A DNA stretch of 64,000 nucleotides. It comes from Erpobdella octoculata (Eukaryota > Annelida > Clitellata > Hirudinida > Erpobdellidae). Within the stretch, counting starts at the first letter, position 1. Each line of letters starts with the position of its first letter. The DNA lies in assembly GCA_963978895.1 (NCBI GenBank), contig OZ022238.1, positions 42,341,155-42,405,154 of the forward strand. Direction: 5' to 3'. The translations under genes were made by a program, and so were the position numbers. Below are positions 49,986-62,900 of the stretch, one piece after another. The notes beneath the pieces were generated by a model. The model did not search any database. It was not told the DNA's origin and saw only the letters and a program-made list of their open reading frames with translations.

Positions 49986-51158
49986 ATTTTGTTTCACTTA
50001 GTAGTTGATTTGAGATAATCTCTCATTTATTTTCTTAAATCTCCTGAACTAGCTAAGTACTCTTAATACAAATTTCGACCGAATATTCCACACAATCTCT
50101 TTTGCGCATTAAAAATTATATGTAACTGAAATTTCTATAACGTTTTCTTACATCAAAAGCTGTCGCGGAAACGTCTGTTTCACACAAAGCAAAGGGGTGT
50201 CGGTACCCATGAGAAGTAGGTTAAGGAAATAGGTTGTTTATGTGGCAGCTCTCGCTGTATTGTAGGGGAAAGCTTTAGTTACTTTTATTTATTACAACCT
50301 TGTCAAATGGTTGTAATTAATTTTTGATCTACATTACCTTCCCAAATATGGTTTTATCTTAAAAAGCTGCACTATAGTAAAGAGGATGCATGGATAAAAA
50401 ATAGTCTTAACAAATTGACTCAAATTTGTTTGACTATATCAATATATATCGATGTGTATTTTAATGATTTTTAAACAATTAAGAGCATACTAATAAAAAA
50501 TTATATGATGAAATGCAACAGATTCGAATTTGCTTCATCATAGGATACGTTGATATGAGATTAAATTCAACAGACAAAAGTGACAAGATAAGTAAGAAAG
50601 TCATTCTTGACTGTTTTTCATACACAGCGTACTTGCATGGAAATGTCGCAAGAGAAACAAATAAACATATAAGTAAATAAAAACACATGTAATTAATTCT
50701 GTTTACTCGATTTTTCACAAAAAGAATGAAAAGAAATTGAAATATCTGCCTCGTAGAAATATTTTAAACTTTTGTACCCGGGTCAAAAAAGCCCAGAGCA
50801 CCTCTTGTCACCTCTCTAAACTAAACAGCTAAGCTAGATTTGGATTCCCGGGCCAAGCACAAAAAGACTGAATTGACAATATCTTGAGCAGACGGTAATT
50901 CTGATTGGTACCTTTATTTGTATTTAGGTCAAATACACTATGTACAGAAAACATAGTCATAATCCAGCCACATAACCGTTAGACTAGAATTATGTTAAGC
51001 AGACATTTTATGGTGAATTATTGCAAAAAAACCCACAAAATACTCCAAATAAAATAATGTTTACTGACCATGTTTTCAAATGTTTATTCATAATTTTTTT
51101 ATAGAACAAAATACTTTAGTACGAATATACACATTCACAAAAAGTTGACTAAAAAAAT

Positions 51159-51597
51159 TCACTCATATATCTCGTTCAATATTCTGTGCATCTGAGAAGG
51201 AGTACTACCTCCGCTAAAACAAAATATCATTAAATGATATTAAAATTATTAGTTTTACATGAAAAAAATTTGAAATTAAAAAAAATGATAATCATTTTTA
51301 TTGTAATTATCGAGTTAAAAAATTTGTAGCAATAAAAAGCAACCAACATGTTGGTGATGATGAGAGTTACAAGACCAGGTGGAATAAAATCAAAAACGTA
51401 GTTTTTAACTTCAACTTTCGCCAGTAAATCTTTTGACGCATATGGAAGTATATCTTCTTGGCTTAAAAACACATTAGCAGAATCCTGTCCAGACATTCAA
51501 AAATAATAACGGCTGTCACTCAACAGTATTTTTAATCATATGCTGACATATAACATTATTCTTACCTGTGTGAAAGAACACATACGTTGATTGGAAA
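51159..51597 (-). pseudogene. EIF2B2 3'-terminal exons, duplicated fragment
   Basis: Copies of the last two EIF2B2 exons (51484-51348 and 51213-51159) and about 32 nt of the one before (51597-51566) are present, with splice sites and reading frame preserved: [29 protein letters not shown], then [10 protein letters not shown] and stop. The remaining nine or more exons are absent and the first exon is truncated by the duplication breakpoint. Introns are retained, so it arose by DNA duplication and not by retroposition. Confidence 0.9.
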
Positions 51598-51600
51598 ATA

Positions 51601-52244
51601 GTGACTAAAGAAGAAGTTCAAACTCCCAACAACTCTATGGTCGTTGTCGAACCCAGTGGATCAGAGTTATCGGCAACGCTTCAGATGATCCGCCCTTTTC
51701 CGAAAGCTGCAGCTCGCAAACGAGGCGGGGGTCGGAAGAAACTGTCTTCTACCATATTGACAGATACTCCTGTAAAGAATGTTTTGCAGAAAGAAAGGAC
51801 AGAAAGAGATTTGAGGAGATGCAAGTTAAAAACATCAAAACTTGCAGCAAGTAGGGATATTTCTAAAAGCTTCCCAGACATCGAGCCTGATGGGAAATCA
51901 ACATTTAAAAATTTGCTCACCAGTAAAGATCCTCATGTTGCCCTTGACCGCGCCAAGAAAAAATAGGGGATTGGTGTCTTTTTGAATATGTTTTTGACTC
52001 AATTTATGTAGGCAAAATTGTTGAAGTAAAAGAGGATAAAGTTTCTGCTGATTTTTTGAAATTTGTATACAAAGATAAAGACACCGAAGGGGCCAAATTT
52101 TTATCTAAAGATAAAGTGATTTGTGAGGCCGATATGGATCAGATTGTTGTAAAACTAGGAGATCCAATCCTTCAAAAATCTAAGCGCAGAAATGGACATA
52201 TAAAATTTGCTTTTGATTTTTCAGCATATAGTCTTGGTTTATAG
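51601..52244 (+). pseudogene. Pogo/Tigger-like transposase C-terminal remnant
   Basis: Two frames, 51601-51963 and about 52010-52241, cover the tail that follows the DDE domain in pogo/CENP-B-like transposases: MIRPFPKAAARKRGGGRKK, STILTDTPVKNVL and basic ERDLRRCKLKTS; then KDKVICEADMDQIVVKLGDP. The family normally shows I.P.PKA..R+....RK...ILTDTP. The catalytic core is absent and the two parts are joined by stops. The flank (52380-52640) has repeated gtggccatt...tactacc motifs that may belong to the same element's 3' end. Confidence 0.65.
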
Positions 52245-52659
52245 GCTACAACTTTTCAATAAAATGACAAAAATTTTTTGTGATTTTTTAATTAACATTA
52301 ATAAAGATTTTTCTGTGAAATAAAACATTTTGGCTTACCATTTGTTGAGAATTGTGTCTTCTATAATAAAAATTGCATGAGTGGCCATTTAGCACTAGGG
52401 GGTGGCCATTCAATACTACCAGGTTGTACTGAATGGCCAGCCAAAAATTTTGGAAAAGGTTGCGTTATTTATCGTTTTTTATAAAATTGTTATAAGTTGA
52501 AAAGTTTTAATGAGCGGTTTTTAGTAGTGGAATGTTTTTGCTTTCATTATGTGAAAAAATTTTATTTCTATCACTTATAGTTTTTTTGTATGATTGATTT
52601 GAATAAAAGTGTAAAATTGTGTGGCCATTAGGTACTACTCTCCCCTATAAAAATTGCAG

Positions 52660-53292
52660 GGGACTGCAATACAATTAAATAATCCATCCCTCTCTTGTAC
52701 CTACATATCTAAAATACTAAATCAAGCCCATCCTAATAATGTGAAGATAAACATATGTTTGTGTGCAGTATGGCCTATGGAGTTTACCTGTTGGTTATTG
52801 TAAAAAATATTGTGAAAGCAATAGACATGTATGTTGGTATTGTATGTATGTGTGTGTGGAAGCTCATCTGTTGATTATTGAGACAACGTGGGTGTTATTT
52901 GACTATTTTATAATTATGTAGTCTAGATTTTTTAAAAAGACAGACGCTTGCTGTTCATCAAACTCTAGTACAGATTAAAGTTACTTTTTTATAGATATAA
53001 CTTTTAGTTACTTTTTTTATAGATATAAAAAGTAATGTGTGTTTGAGTGGGTTATTGCTTATGACATCCAAACCGCAAGAGCAATCCAAACATTATTTAG
53101 CATGGAGGCAGTCCTCGTTGATAAAAAAAAAAAAAAAAAAATAAAAAAAAATCTGTTATTTATTTTACGTTTCATTGGCAAAAAAGTAAGCAAAAAAAAC
53201 CCGGGGCAACATTGGGTTACCTTGCCAGTAACTTATATAATGGTGAACAAATTTTGCCCCACCCCCCTGGAAAAGCTGAATTTACGTCCCTG
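52660..53292. mobile_element. Right part of the CAGGGACGTAAATTGAG transposon family
   Basis: Bases 52665-52960 match 5830-6100 closely, and the segment ends GAATTTACGTCCCTG, complementary to the left end at 4912. It contains two short tandem repeats (tttttatagatataa, 52985-53030) and a poly(A)-like tract (53121-53140). Near 53197-53230 it also carries AAACCCGGGGCAACATTGGG, a degenerate Helitron-like 3' hairpin ending gccagtaac. Confidence 0.55.
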
Positions 53293-53764
53293 CGCCCATC
53301 CATGATGCCGCAGTTTAGTATTAGCACATTAAAAAACACGTTTCCTACCAAGGAGGCCAACAGGAATATTTAAGAATGGCAAACTTTTTTGTGTGAATCC
53401 CTTATATAACCTATAAGTTCACTGCCAGTCTTGCTTGCTTGATTGGATTGCTTACTTATTTGCTTAAATGTTTGCAACCCTTGAAAGTGAAAATTAAGAA
53501 ACTTCTCGTCATCCAATCGAGCTGAAACTTGGAATAAAGATATTCTCCCCGCGACAATGAAGTCGCGACAATGTAGGTATATATACAGTTTATTGAAGTT
53601 TTAAAACTTTCAGGAGGCTTGCTGGCGGCGGAGCAATACCATAGCCTATGAGGATCATCCGAGGCTGGTTTAAATTGCTAGCTGCTGGGGAGGTCGATCT
53701 GCCGGTCCTTGTCCAACTTATTGCACCTCAATAGTTGGCCGGCTGGAGTGAGTCGAGCTTTGTT

Positions 53765-54528
53765 CAGGGCCGTAACCAGCTATGGGGCCGGGGGGGAGGG
53801 GGCCAGGCCCCCCAGTTTTGTTCAGGCCTCCCCAGTTTTGGTCGGGCCCCCAGCTCATTCAGGCTCCCCAGTTTTTTGTATTGCTGTCCAGTTAATATAA
53901 AACCGCACAATTTCTCTAATAATAATACAAGAGAAAGAGCTACTGAGAGGGCAAGAAAAAGAGAGATGCTGAAAAGTTAAAGAACCAGCAAAATAAGCTG
54001 TCCAGTAGAGAATTAAAAAGAGGCTAGGCTACTAACATATAGAGGGAGAGAGTACTGTTAAAGAACTTAGGAGCCTAGCAGAATAGGCAGCTCACGTTGA
54101 GAAGGAATGAGATATGCTAAATAAGTTAATGGCTAGAGAATATCACAGCTCACAGAAAGAGGAAAAGAGAGATGCTAATAAAAGAGACTTACCACAGTGA
54201 CCGGATGCAGTGACCGCATGCAAGAACACTCTACCACACATTAACATAAATTTCATTGTTGTTTGTTTGCGTCCTCGACACTTTCTTTCTCAGCGTTCAA
54301 GATCAACATTTTATCTTCAGCATTTGTTTTATTTCAAATTCAAATTAATTTGGTAGAATAAGGTAGAATAAGATTCAAATTTCAATCGCTGAACCTGTTT
54401 TTTTGCGTAAAGTTCATTTTGAGGGTCAAATCACTGGCACGCGCAACTTATGTAAACAAAAAATTTATACAGTGCCCCCCCAAAAAGTTCTTGGGCCCCC
54501 CACTTCCAAATTCCTGGTTACGGCCCTG
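53765..54528. mobile_element. 764-bp hAT MITE
   Basis: CAGGGCCGTAACCAGC at the left is matched by GGTTACGGCCCTG at the right. The flanks gctttgtt (53757-53764) and gccttgtt (54529-54536) differ at one base. The subterminal regions are rich in gggcccccca motifs. The interior holds an agagagatgctraar tandem-like pattern (53940-54165) and no transposase. Confidence 0.85.
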
Positions 54529-54779
54529 GCCTTGTTCCCACGAATGCCTTGTGCTTTCGGTGACCTCCCTTCCTCAAAGCCAACATAAACATGTCACCAA
54601 ACACTCAAACATACATACTGTCTAAATTACTCTAAATTGTCTAACTGACAGATGCAGACATTAATTAAACCACACAATTTTAAAACTTTCTATGAAAATA
54701 GTGTTACTCTTTAATTTAAAAAAAATTGTTTAACTATGTTTTACATTAAATAAAATGTCGCCGAATCCTGAAATATAAG

Positions 54780-55115
54780 ATTTTGTGGGAAAACCCTCGC
54801 TTGTTGTTATCTTCTAATATAAAATGGTTCAACTACTGGTTAAAAAAGTATTTTGTTTAGTACACGAAAAGGATCGGGTTCAGCTAGTATTGGTCGGGCT
54901 ACCAGACAACGCCTATTCACAATTTGTATATTTCTTATTTATTTTTACTAAATAAATTCATTCAAACGAATTCCAAAACTTTTAAGTTGGAAATATTGTC
55001 GCTCTAACATTAATCAAGCGGAACCCCTAGCGAGTTTTTCGTAACAATAGTTCGGTTGAGTTCAATTTCAGACCCGCCAGTTGAGACATTCAGTTCTAAA
55101 GTTTTTAAATTCATT
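54780..55115. repeat. Rearranged SRP-locus fragment opposed to copy C
   Basis: 54785-54868 matches the 3' flank of SRP copy A (6120-6210). 54871-54920 is the last 50 nt of SRP RNA on the minus strand. 54921-55090 then matches sequence upstream of copy B (from about 49604) with the rest of the RNA deleted. From about 55115 the SRP upstream region runs in the opposite orientation into copy C. It is therefore a deleted copy fused head-to-head with a full one. Confidence 0.8.
54871..54920 (-). pseudogene. SRP RNA 3'-terminal fragment
   Basis: On the minus strand: GTGAATAGGCGTTGTCTGG, then TAGCCCGACCAATACTAGC and TGAACCCGATCC, followed by TTTT. It is the final 50 nt of the SRP RNA; the other ~250 nt and the promoter block are missing. 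Confidence 0.9.
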
Positions 55116-55184
55116 TAGATGAATTTATTTATTAAAAAATAAATAAAACCGGTACATATATGCTACCAATTTAATTAATCTCTA

Positions 55185-55232
55185 ACATAGTGTACACTAA
55201 ATTAAAGCACTCAAAGTTTCAAAGCAGTTCGA
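55185..55232 (+). promoter_or_regulatory. Conserved upstream block of SRP RNA copy C
   Basis: GTGTACACTAAATTAAAGCA, then CTCAAAGTTTCAAAGCA, lies directly before the RNA, as in copies A and B, although the wider flanks differ in arrangement. This supports a promoter role for this block. Confidence 0.55.
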
Positions 55233-55530
55233 TCGGCTGGGAGTTGTAGCGCACTCCTGTAATCCAGCTATTGGAGGCCTGGTTCGGAGGACGGTTTGAG
55301 GTCGGGGGTTCTGCCGTTCGACGTGCTATGTCGATCAGGTGTCCGCACTAAGCCCGGCATCAATATGGTGGCTCGAGGCGAACCTTGGGCTACCAGGTTG
55401 TCTAAGGAGGGATGAACCGGCCGAGGGTGGAAACACAGCAGGCAAAAGTCCCCGTGTGGGGCAGTAGTGGGATCGCACCTGTGAATAGGCGTTGTCTGGT
55501 AGCCCGACCAATACCAGCTGAACCCGATCC
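55233..55530 (+). ncRNA. SRP RNA (7SL), copy C
   Basis: 298 nt on the plus strand: GGCTGGGAGTTGTAGCGCAC, CAGCTATTGGAGGCC, TCAGGTGTCCGCACTAAG, GGCATCAATATGGTGGC, AAGGAGGGATGAACCGGCC, GCAGTAGTGGGATCGCACC, ending GATCC and TTTTT (55531-55535). The S-domain GNAR-type and asymmetric-loop segments needed for SRP54 and SRP19 binding seem to be preserved. The upstream block (55185-55232) matches those of A and B. It is the only copy with a flank not shared with EIF2B2. Confidence 0.92.
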
Positions 55531-55535
55531 TTTTT

Positions 55536-56926
55536 AACTTCACTTTTTGATTGTTATTTTATTTTCACCCTTATATCACAACCATCAGTGATCAACTTAT
55601 TTCGTTCCCTGTTAAATTATAACCTAAAAAGCTGCTTCACTCAAAATGGATTAAATCTACAGAGAAAGATCTCATCTTAAAGACTATTCAAAAAATTTGA
55701 ACACAGTAGTTTTCCTAACAATTTTAGTGCTCCTAAAACTCATTGACAGCGCCATAGTGACGACACTTGAAAACAAATAATTTTTCAGCTGCATGGGCCA
55801 CTAAAACATACTTCACAAGTAGATGTGGAGACCTACAAGTGTAAGTGTAGTTTACTAGTGAAGTGAGATCAAATGAGTACATAACAGGAACAGTTTAAAC
55901 GTTGTTATGTATATCATAGAAATGATATACTTTAAAAAGAAGTATAAAGGATAACAAGACAACAGTGGGCTATGGATAAGTCCTCAAACAATGCAAATAA
56001 AACACAAAGCTATGCAGTCTCATGTTTGCTAACCCAACTGCTACTGATAAAGGATTTATAACTATAACAAACACAGAATTCTGAGGTTTTTTCTTCTGAA
56101 AAACAATTCGCTTGAAAAGTTAACATTTCACTTACTAAGAAATTGATAATTAATACCAATGATATACAAATTGCACAACGACATAAGTATACCACACAAA
56201 TAACATAATAGAACATAAGACCTACAACAAAATGCATTTATTTCACACCTACTATATTGACACAGCAGTTAAGCATTCAAATTTTAATTATTCTCCAAAA
56301 GTCCATAAGATTTGATGATGGTAATGACAGTCAGAGCTTTAAAATCATTTCACTCGCCTAAAAATCCATTGAAAAAATGTTCAAAATTCATAACATTAGA
56401 GCAAACAATAAACTTTTTTTAATTGTAATAATATTTAGTCGTACAAGCATAACACCATTCAAGGTAATAACTGACTATTATTGTAATATTCTCTGTCAGT
56501 GTGTAATTTAATCATTTATACAATATAGCACCTACACAGTCTTTAAAGTCTGGTTGGTATTAATAAGCCTCATCAACTTTTATCTCTTGTTCTAATGAGC
56601 TTTTTGAGTTATTAAAATCTCACGCGAAATCAATTAAACAAAAAGAAAAATAATTGACACGCAAAGAAAATCAAAACTTTAAAAAAAAACTTGAGAACAA
56701 CTCGGAATCAAAGAACACAAAATTACAACTAACGCTTATCATGACCTAACAAAGTGAAGAAGAAATAATTCAAATAAATAAAAGTTCCAAACGAGAAAGA
56801 CTCGCACATAAAAACATCAACAGCTCGGCAACGGTCATTCTTAATAAAATTGCCACACATGACTGACGATCCCATTTGTAGGGAATTTTTTTTTAGTTTA
56901 TTCTTAAATCGATACAACTATGAAAA
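55536..56926. other. Intergenic stretch with LINE debris, then EMC1 3' flank
   Basis: Around 55630-55860 there is weak similarity to 5290-5460 (gaaaacaaa..aattt.cagctgcatg), so old LINE-type debris is likely. The rest to 56926 should include the EMC1 3' UTR. No ORF with family resemblance is seen. Confidence 0.4.
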
Positions 56927-59900
56927 TTATTTCCATGCTCTGTTGAGCATCTTCCTGGAGGCCAACTTCTGAGAGGCGAGTGACACGACGATCATTCCGA
57001 TGAGAACGCTGCTGATGAAGAAATAATCAAAATCTTCTTTCAAGACGTCAAACATTTTTGAAGGAGTAACTCTCGTGAAGAACAGATCTTGAAACAAAAA
57101 AGTGAACTTTATTTTTTTTTAAAGTAAAAAACAATATAATTAAAATATTATCTGTGACATTCAAATCTCATTAATCAGAAAAACTATCAAATTAATTTAA
57201 TATAAATTCATACAACATACTACTACTATTACTATTACTACTACTACTACTAATAATAATAATCTACATACATAATTTCCAAATGTCTGTATGTATGTAT
57301 GTATATATGCATGTATGTATGTTATCAATTTTGCATAACGCGGCCCGAGGTGGTCAGCAGTTATCAGTTGATAAAATTGTGTGTGCAGGTGTGTAATAAA
57401 AGTTATTAATAAAATGTTAGTCCCAAAGATCAAAAATGGTGGCACTGCCATCGCAAAATAATATATAATGAAATATTTGACGGTCTTTCTCTAGTAATAA
57501 AAATAATTAATTAAAATGGCAAAACTAATAAGCATGACAGACAAGAAATGAGTTATGTAGTGCATCAATTAATAAGCAAAATTTTTTTAACTGATTTCAT
57601 TTAAAAAGATGGAAACTAACCAAGTCCAAAACAAAAGACAAGACTGGTTGATTCCAGTCCAGCTGGAGAAGTTCTTATGTGTCTGATATTGTGGATGATC
57701 TGGTGGTAGTTGATGATTCTTTCAGGTGGTCTGGGCAACTCGGGCATGTAAGGAATCAATCCCTCTTCCCTACATTGATCAAATAATTAATACAATTATA
57801 TGGTCATTTTATAGCTGGATAATATAACTTTTGAAAGTTTATTTGATCTATTGTTTTCTGATTAATTTTTTTTAATAAACTGCATTTGAATTTGGCATGA
57901 TCCAACAGCCACGCATGCGTTATTTCAGTATGGATCGCCAGCAATTCTAAGGTCAGTTTTACTTTTAAGACCAATTGGGCTACCGGTGACCCATGCTACA
58001 AAAGTGTAATATATGTAAACAAATTTTTTTGATGCTTTGCCCATTTTTAGATGCCTCAACACACCACAAATCATAATTTTTTCCCATATTCAACATTAGA
58101 GCACTATTGGTCTTAAGGGGTTAAACTCAGGAGTAAAATATTTATTTTTTAATGTTGCATTAAAAATTAAATATTCTTATTGAACATAGACTCTATGTTC
58201 AATAAGAATATAGAGTCTTAAGAACATAAAGCCTCTATGTCATAGAGGCTTCTCATAAAAAAAACACATTAACATGAGTAAACGTGAAACAGAACAAAAT
58301 GCAAACCTGCTCTCGTGGGAAACAACTTCAGGTCTTCTCGGGTCGATGAATATTTTAGGCAGTCCAAGAATTGATCCCGACTCCAGGGCGACTGTCAATA
58401 AGAAAGTACATTTTATAGTAATGCAATCGTAAAAATGTTGAAAAATCATTTAAGAAATAAAACAATAAATTAGTATTGTTAGTATAAATAACATATTTAT
58501 AAAGCAGCACATATTTATTTACACCCATAAACCAACTAACTATCATGACTTAACATTGATTCATGCAAACATTAAAACTTGTAGATATTAAAAAAAAAAG
58601 AAGCCATCAAATGAGTTTCATACACAAAAGTTCTTTGCTGGTAAGTCCTTTCTCAGTGAGTGTGACACCCATTGTAGCCAGGTGACTAGGAAATATGTAA
58701 GCTTGTTTCATTACAATGGGCTGGAAAACAAAAACGTAGTCACATTTAAGACATCATTGAAGCAGGAAAATTAAAATAATATAAAAACTTAATTATCTCA
58801 AAACCGCAAACACAGAAAAATGAATGCGATAAATAAAAATATAACAACACATGGTTTTTGTTCTGGTAATATAGTACAACACGAGTACAACATCTGTTGA
58901 TATTCTCGCTTTGAGCAAGATTCTAGTCTTGATGATAGGTGTCGTTAAATAACAGTTGTATTGTATTGTATGGTTACTGAACCAAACACACAGCACTAAT
59001 ATGATTATAATTTAAATACATAGAATAATTAAAATAACTTAAAAATTAATTAAAATAAAATAAAATAAAAATGAATTAAAATAAAAATGAATTAAAATAA
59101 AATAAAATAAAAATGAATTAAAATAAAAATGAATTAAAATAAAATAAAAATGAATTAAAATAAAATAAAATAAAAATGAATTAAAATAAAATAAAATAAA
59201 AATGAATCAAAATAACAAACAGGAGGAGGAGGATGAAGAGAAGAAAAAGAAGTTTCGTTGCTTTGCGTCGTTCCCTCGAATAACTCCAGTACAGCCAATT
59301 CGTTTCTTCTGTACTTCTGGTTCCAGTAGTTGTACTGTGATGACAACAAACTCAAAACTAAGTAATTGAATAGAATTGTCATATTTCACATTAGAAATTC
59401 TTTTTTATATGGAATGGAAACGATTCTGAAGTAATTGAACAAAAAAAATCAAATCATTATTGTCTCTTTAACTATTAATAAAATCAGTGATTTCTTGTAG
59501 ACTGTATGTAAACAAACTAGTATTCCTAGAATATCCCAATTAATTTCTTCACAATTCAGTTACATATTAATTAAACTTTTAATCAAATTAAATCATCATC
59601 ATTAATAATAAACGAAATACATGACTCACCACAACCCAGTTTTCTGAATGGATGACATGTACTGGACCTCTTGATCTCTTGTGGTTGCAATGATAGACAA
59701 TGTTTCCAGATACAGAATCAATAAGATACACGTTGAACATTCCTAAAGTATAATATTCAATTTCAATGAAATTTTGTTATTTAAATCATGACTGCTAAAA
59801 TAAAATTAATTAAAAACTAAAATAAATAAATATTTTTTTGATAATTATGCTTGAATTAAAAAAGTATACAATAAAAAAGTAAATAACAAATAACACTTGA

Positions 59901-62900
59901 AACAAGTTTAAACTTAAAATATAAATTAAAAAACCACCTTTTATGTGACTATCCTTCTGAGAAACGTCTTCTCCTTCAGTGACGACTACCACAAGATTCG
60001 GGTTGAGATATTTGTATAAAACGCTCCTATCTTCCAGCGCCAGTCCGATTGAATGCACATGCTCTTTTGTGATATATATACATATAATAAACTATTAAAT
60101 TACACGGAATAAAAATAACAAATCTATAACGACATTAAATCGTCATAATGTATTGTCTTAATAATAAAAACCGATGTACTTCCAACAAATGTCTCGCATT
60201 TTACCACTCTAAAAATAACACCGATTTACAAATAATTACATTAAGCCTGTTTACGTTAGCACAACAAACCAACCATTAGCAGGTTTGGAGTAAACCCCAG
60301 TAACAACTTGTGAGTTCTTTCCAAGATCCAGTGACCAGAGGGGTACGGCCTTGAAAAATAATTAAATTTTAAAAAGATTTTAAACACAGCAATTTGAAAT
60401 GCAACCTTAGATATTTTTTTTAGAATAGTTTCAGCAACTGACTAGCTGCCTGCCTAAAAATCACAAACTTGATTCCTGGCTAAGCCGGCATCTGTTACCT
60501 TTACTGAGCTTTTCATTTTTTGCGTACAAGCTATGCAGCAGGAGACCGATAATGCATGGCACATTTAATTTTAGAATACAACATGCAGGTTGGAGGTTAT
60601 AAATAGTATGGATTCCCTTGTGATCAAGCCATTCCTGGCTTTGTTGCAACACATTTTATGACAACAGCTCCAAAATGTTATTTACGTGTTTATGGTAAGT
60701 TACCAGGTTGCCTCAGAATGATTTCCAAAATAAAACTATTTTAATGTAACAAACTATCATAACTATAATCACCAACCTTATCACTTTCAGACAGTTTGAT
60801 ATTGAGGCCCGTCACACTGCCTCGTTCAGCATCAACGTTGAACATAAAAAACGACGGCAATAATTTCTTGACTGTCTCTCCTGCAGTCTCCGGCACGACG
60901 TGGATCTGGAAAAATATCGTATTGCGGTTATTTGCTGAAATTACTCAAGACTCCGTAGAAAGCAGAATTGATTGAAATTCGAATCAAAGCCACAGGGCCA
61001 AGAACATCTCGGTCATATGGGTTTGTGAACAGCTTTCACCTGCCTGCATTCTGTTTTGGACAATTTTGATTATTCTCAACTGCCAGGTTTTTTTTAAATC
61101 AATAAATATAAACATATAAAAAATAAAAACCTCATAATTTTCATCAAGAAGAAGAATAGGATGAAGAAAATGTTCATCAAACTGTTGCAGCATCATAGAA
61201 TTGATGACCTTGAACTTCAACACTTCTCCGGTCGACTTGTCAGCTGCTCCAGATATCGGATGGAATGAAAACATCAATGTGTTTCCCGTTGACTGCAAGA
61301 AAATTGAATGAAATAAAAAAATGATTCAAAAAACTTTTGATGTTTCAGGCATTGGATCTCATCCAAATAAAAGTTTCTATATACTTATTCCATCAAAAAA
61401 TCAGTTGTAGAAAAATTGATAATATACAAAACAACTTGAAATATCAACATCTCAATTATTTCCACACATTAAGAAAATTATAATGATAAATAAATATAAA
61501 TATTGCAGCAGCAAACCTTGCTTCTTCCAAGAAGAGTACACTGTGGCTGCTGAGGAAAATGAGACGTAGTTCTCTGAACGTGCAAAGGAAGAACCAACTG
61601 GTTGGACATGACCACGAAAGGTTCAAGATCGGGTACGAAAATCTTCCAAACGTTTTTGCCAGTGTTGCTGTCGATACCGAAGATCTAATAAAAATGATAA
61701 GATTTGAAGTTTTTTTTATTATTTTGAATAAACATTCAAATTTACACGTGCAAAAAAGTCTAAAAATAAATAAATAATAAATCATTTAAATTCAAAACTG
61801 TTACATTCCTGGTTAACATAATAAAAACAATTTTCACTTTTAAACAGATAAGCGAATCAAGAACGAAACCTTCCCGGTGGCCGTAACAGCGATTATCATC
61901 TTGTGCAGATTGAATTCATCTCTCGTCAGATAATTCTCATCCAGAACATCCCCGTCTCCGTTGGTTACGCCTTCGATGTCTTCATCTTCCTCGCTTGCCT
62001 GGTTCTTGGCTTGGTGGTGACGATGATGGTGCTGGTGTTGAGTGGTTTGAAAGTTTTGCATCACTTGCAGAATGAATGTCTTTGAAATAGAAAAAATTAA
62101 AATAGAATTAATGTGATATCAAGTAAAAAACATTACTTACAAAACATATAATAAAACAAGTTAAACAACAATATAAAATAATTGAAAAAATCTTAGTTAT
62201 TCAAGAAATAATCATCTCAACCTTCAGTTGTGAGAATTGAGTAGTGAATCTTCTAACGAACATTTGAAGAACGGTTTCTGAAACAAACGAACAAATTATC
62301 GTGATTCTGTAAAAATTCTAGTCAATTCAATAAAATTTTATTCTTTTATGAAATCATAATAAATAAACACGAAAAAAATTACAAAAAATCTTTATCACTT
62401 AATTCCAGAGATAACTTTTATAGAAAACTTGTAAGAAATTTGTTTAAAACATAACATTCATGATACTAACGAGGTGAACCTTCAACTCCAAACTCGTTCT
62501 CCATTTTAGCCATTATTTTTGAAACTGGAAGATCAACCATCTCAGTAGTAAGAATGTTTGATAATGATTCTTCTCTTGTCCACATGAATTTTCCTTAAAA
62601 ACATTCCCACAATATAATAAATAATTTAAAACATAATTAAAAATTGTTTAGCTGATCTATTATATATGGAATATATAATAATAATTTTCTCTTCCACCAT
62701 TTATTTCACATTAAAGTACTGCACAGGCCGATTTTTTGCCACCAGGCTCGGTTAGTTTTACAGGCCTAGAATCTCTAAACTTTGCACAAAAATCAAATCC
62801 CTAAAATCATGAAATGGCCTATGCATTACTCTACAACTGTCTTGTGCAGTATTCTGCAACACATTTGTAATGAATGCATTATTTTTAGCTAACAATTAAT

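Larger units (their letters stand above)
49228..51598. repeat. Segmental duplication, copy B (pairs with 6212-8574)
   Basis: About 2.37 kb near-identical to 6212-8574 in the same orientation, differing by scattered substitutions and short indels. The left breakpoint is the SRP RNA terminator T-run; the right breakpoint is inside the EIF2B2 exon equivalent to 8593-8534. Beyond 51598 the sequence switches to a pogo-like remnant. No target-site duplication is apparent. Confidence 0.93.
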
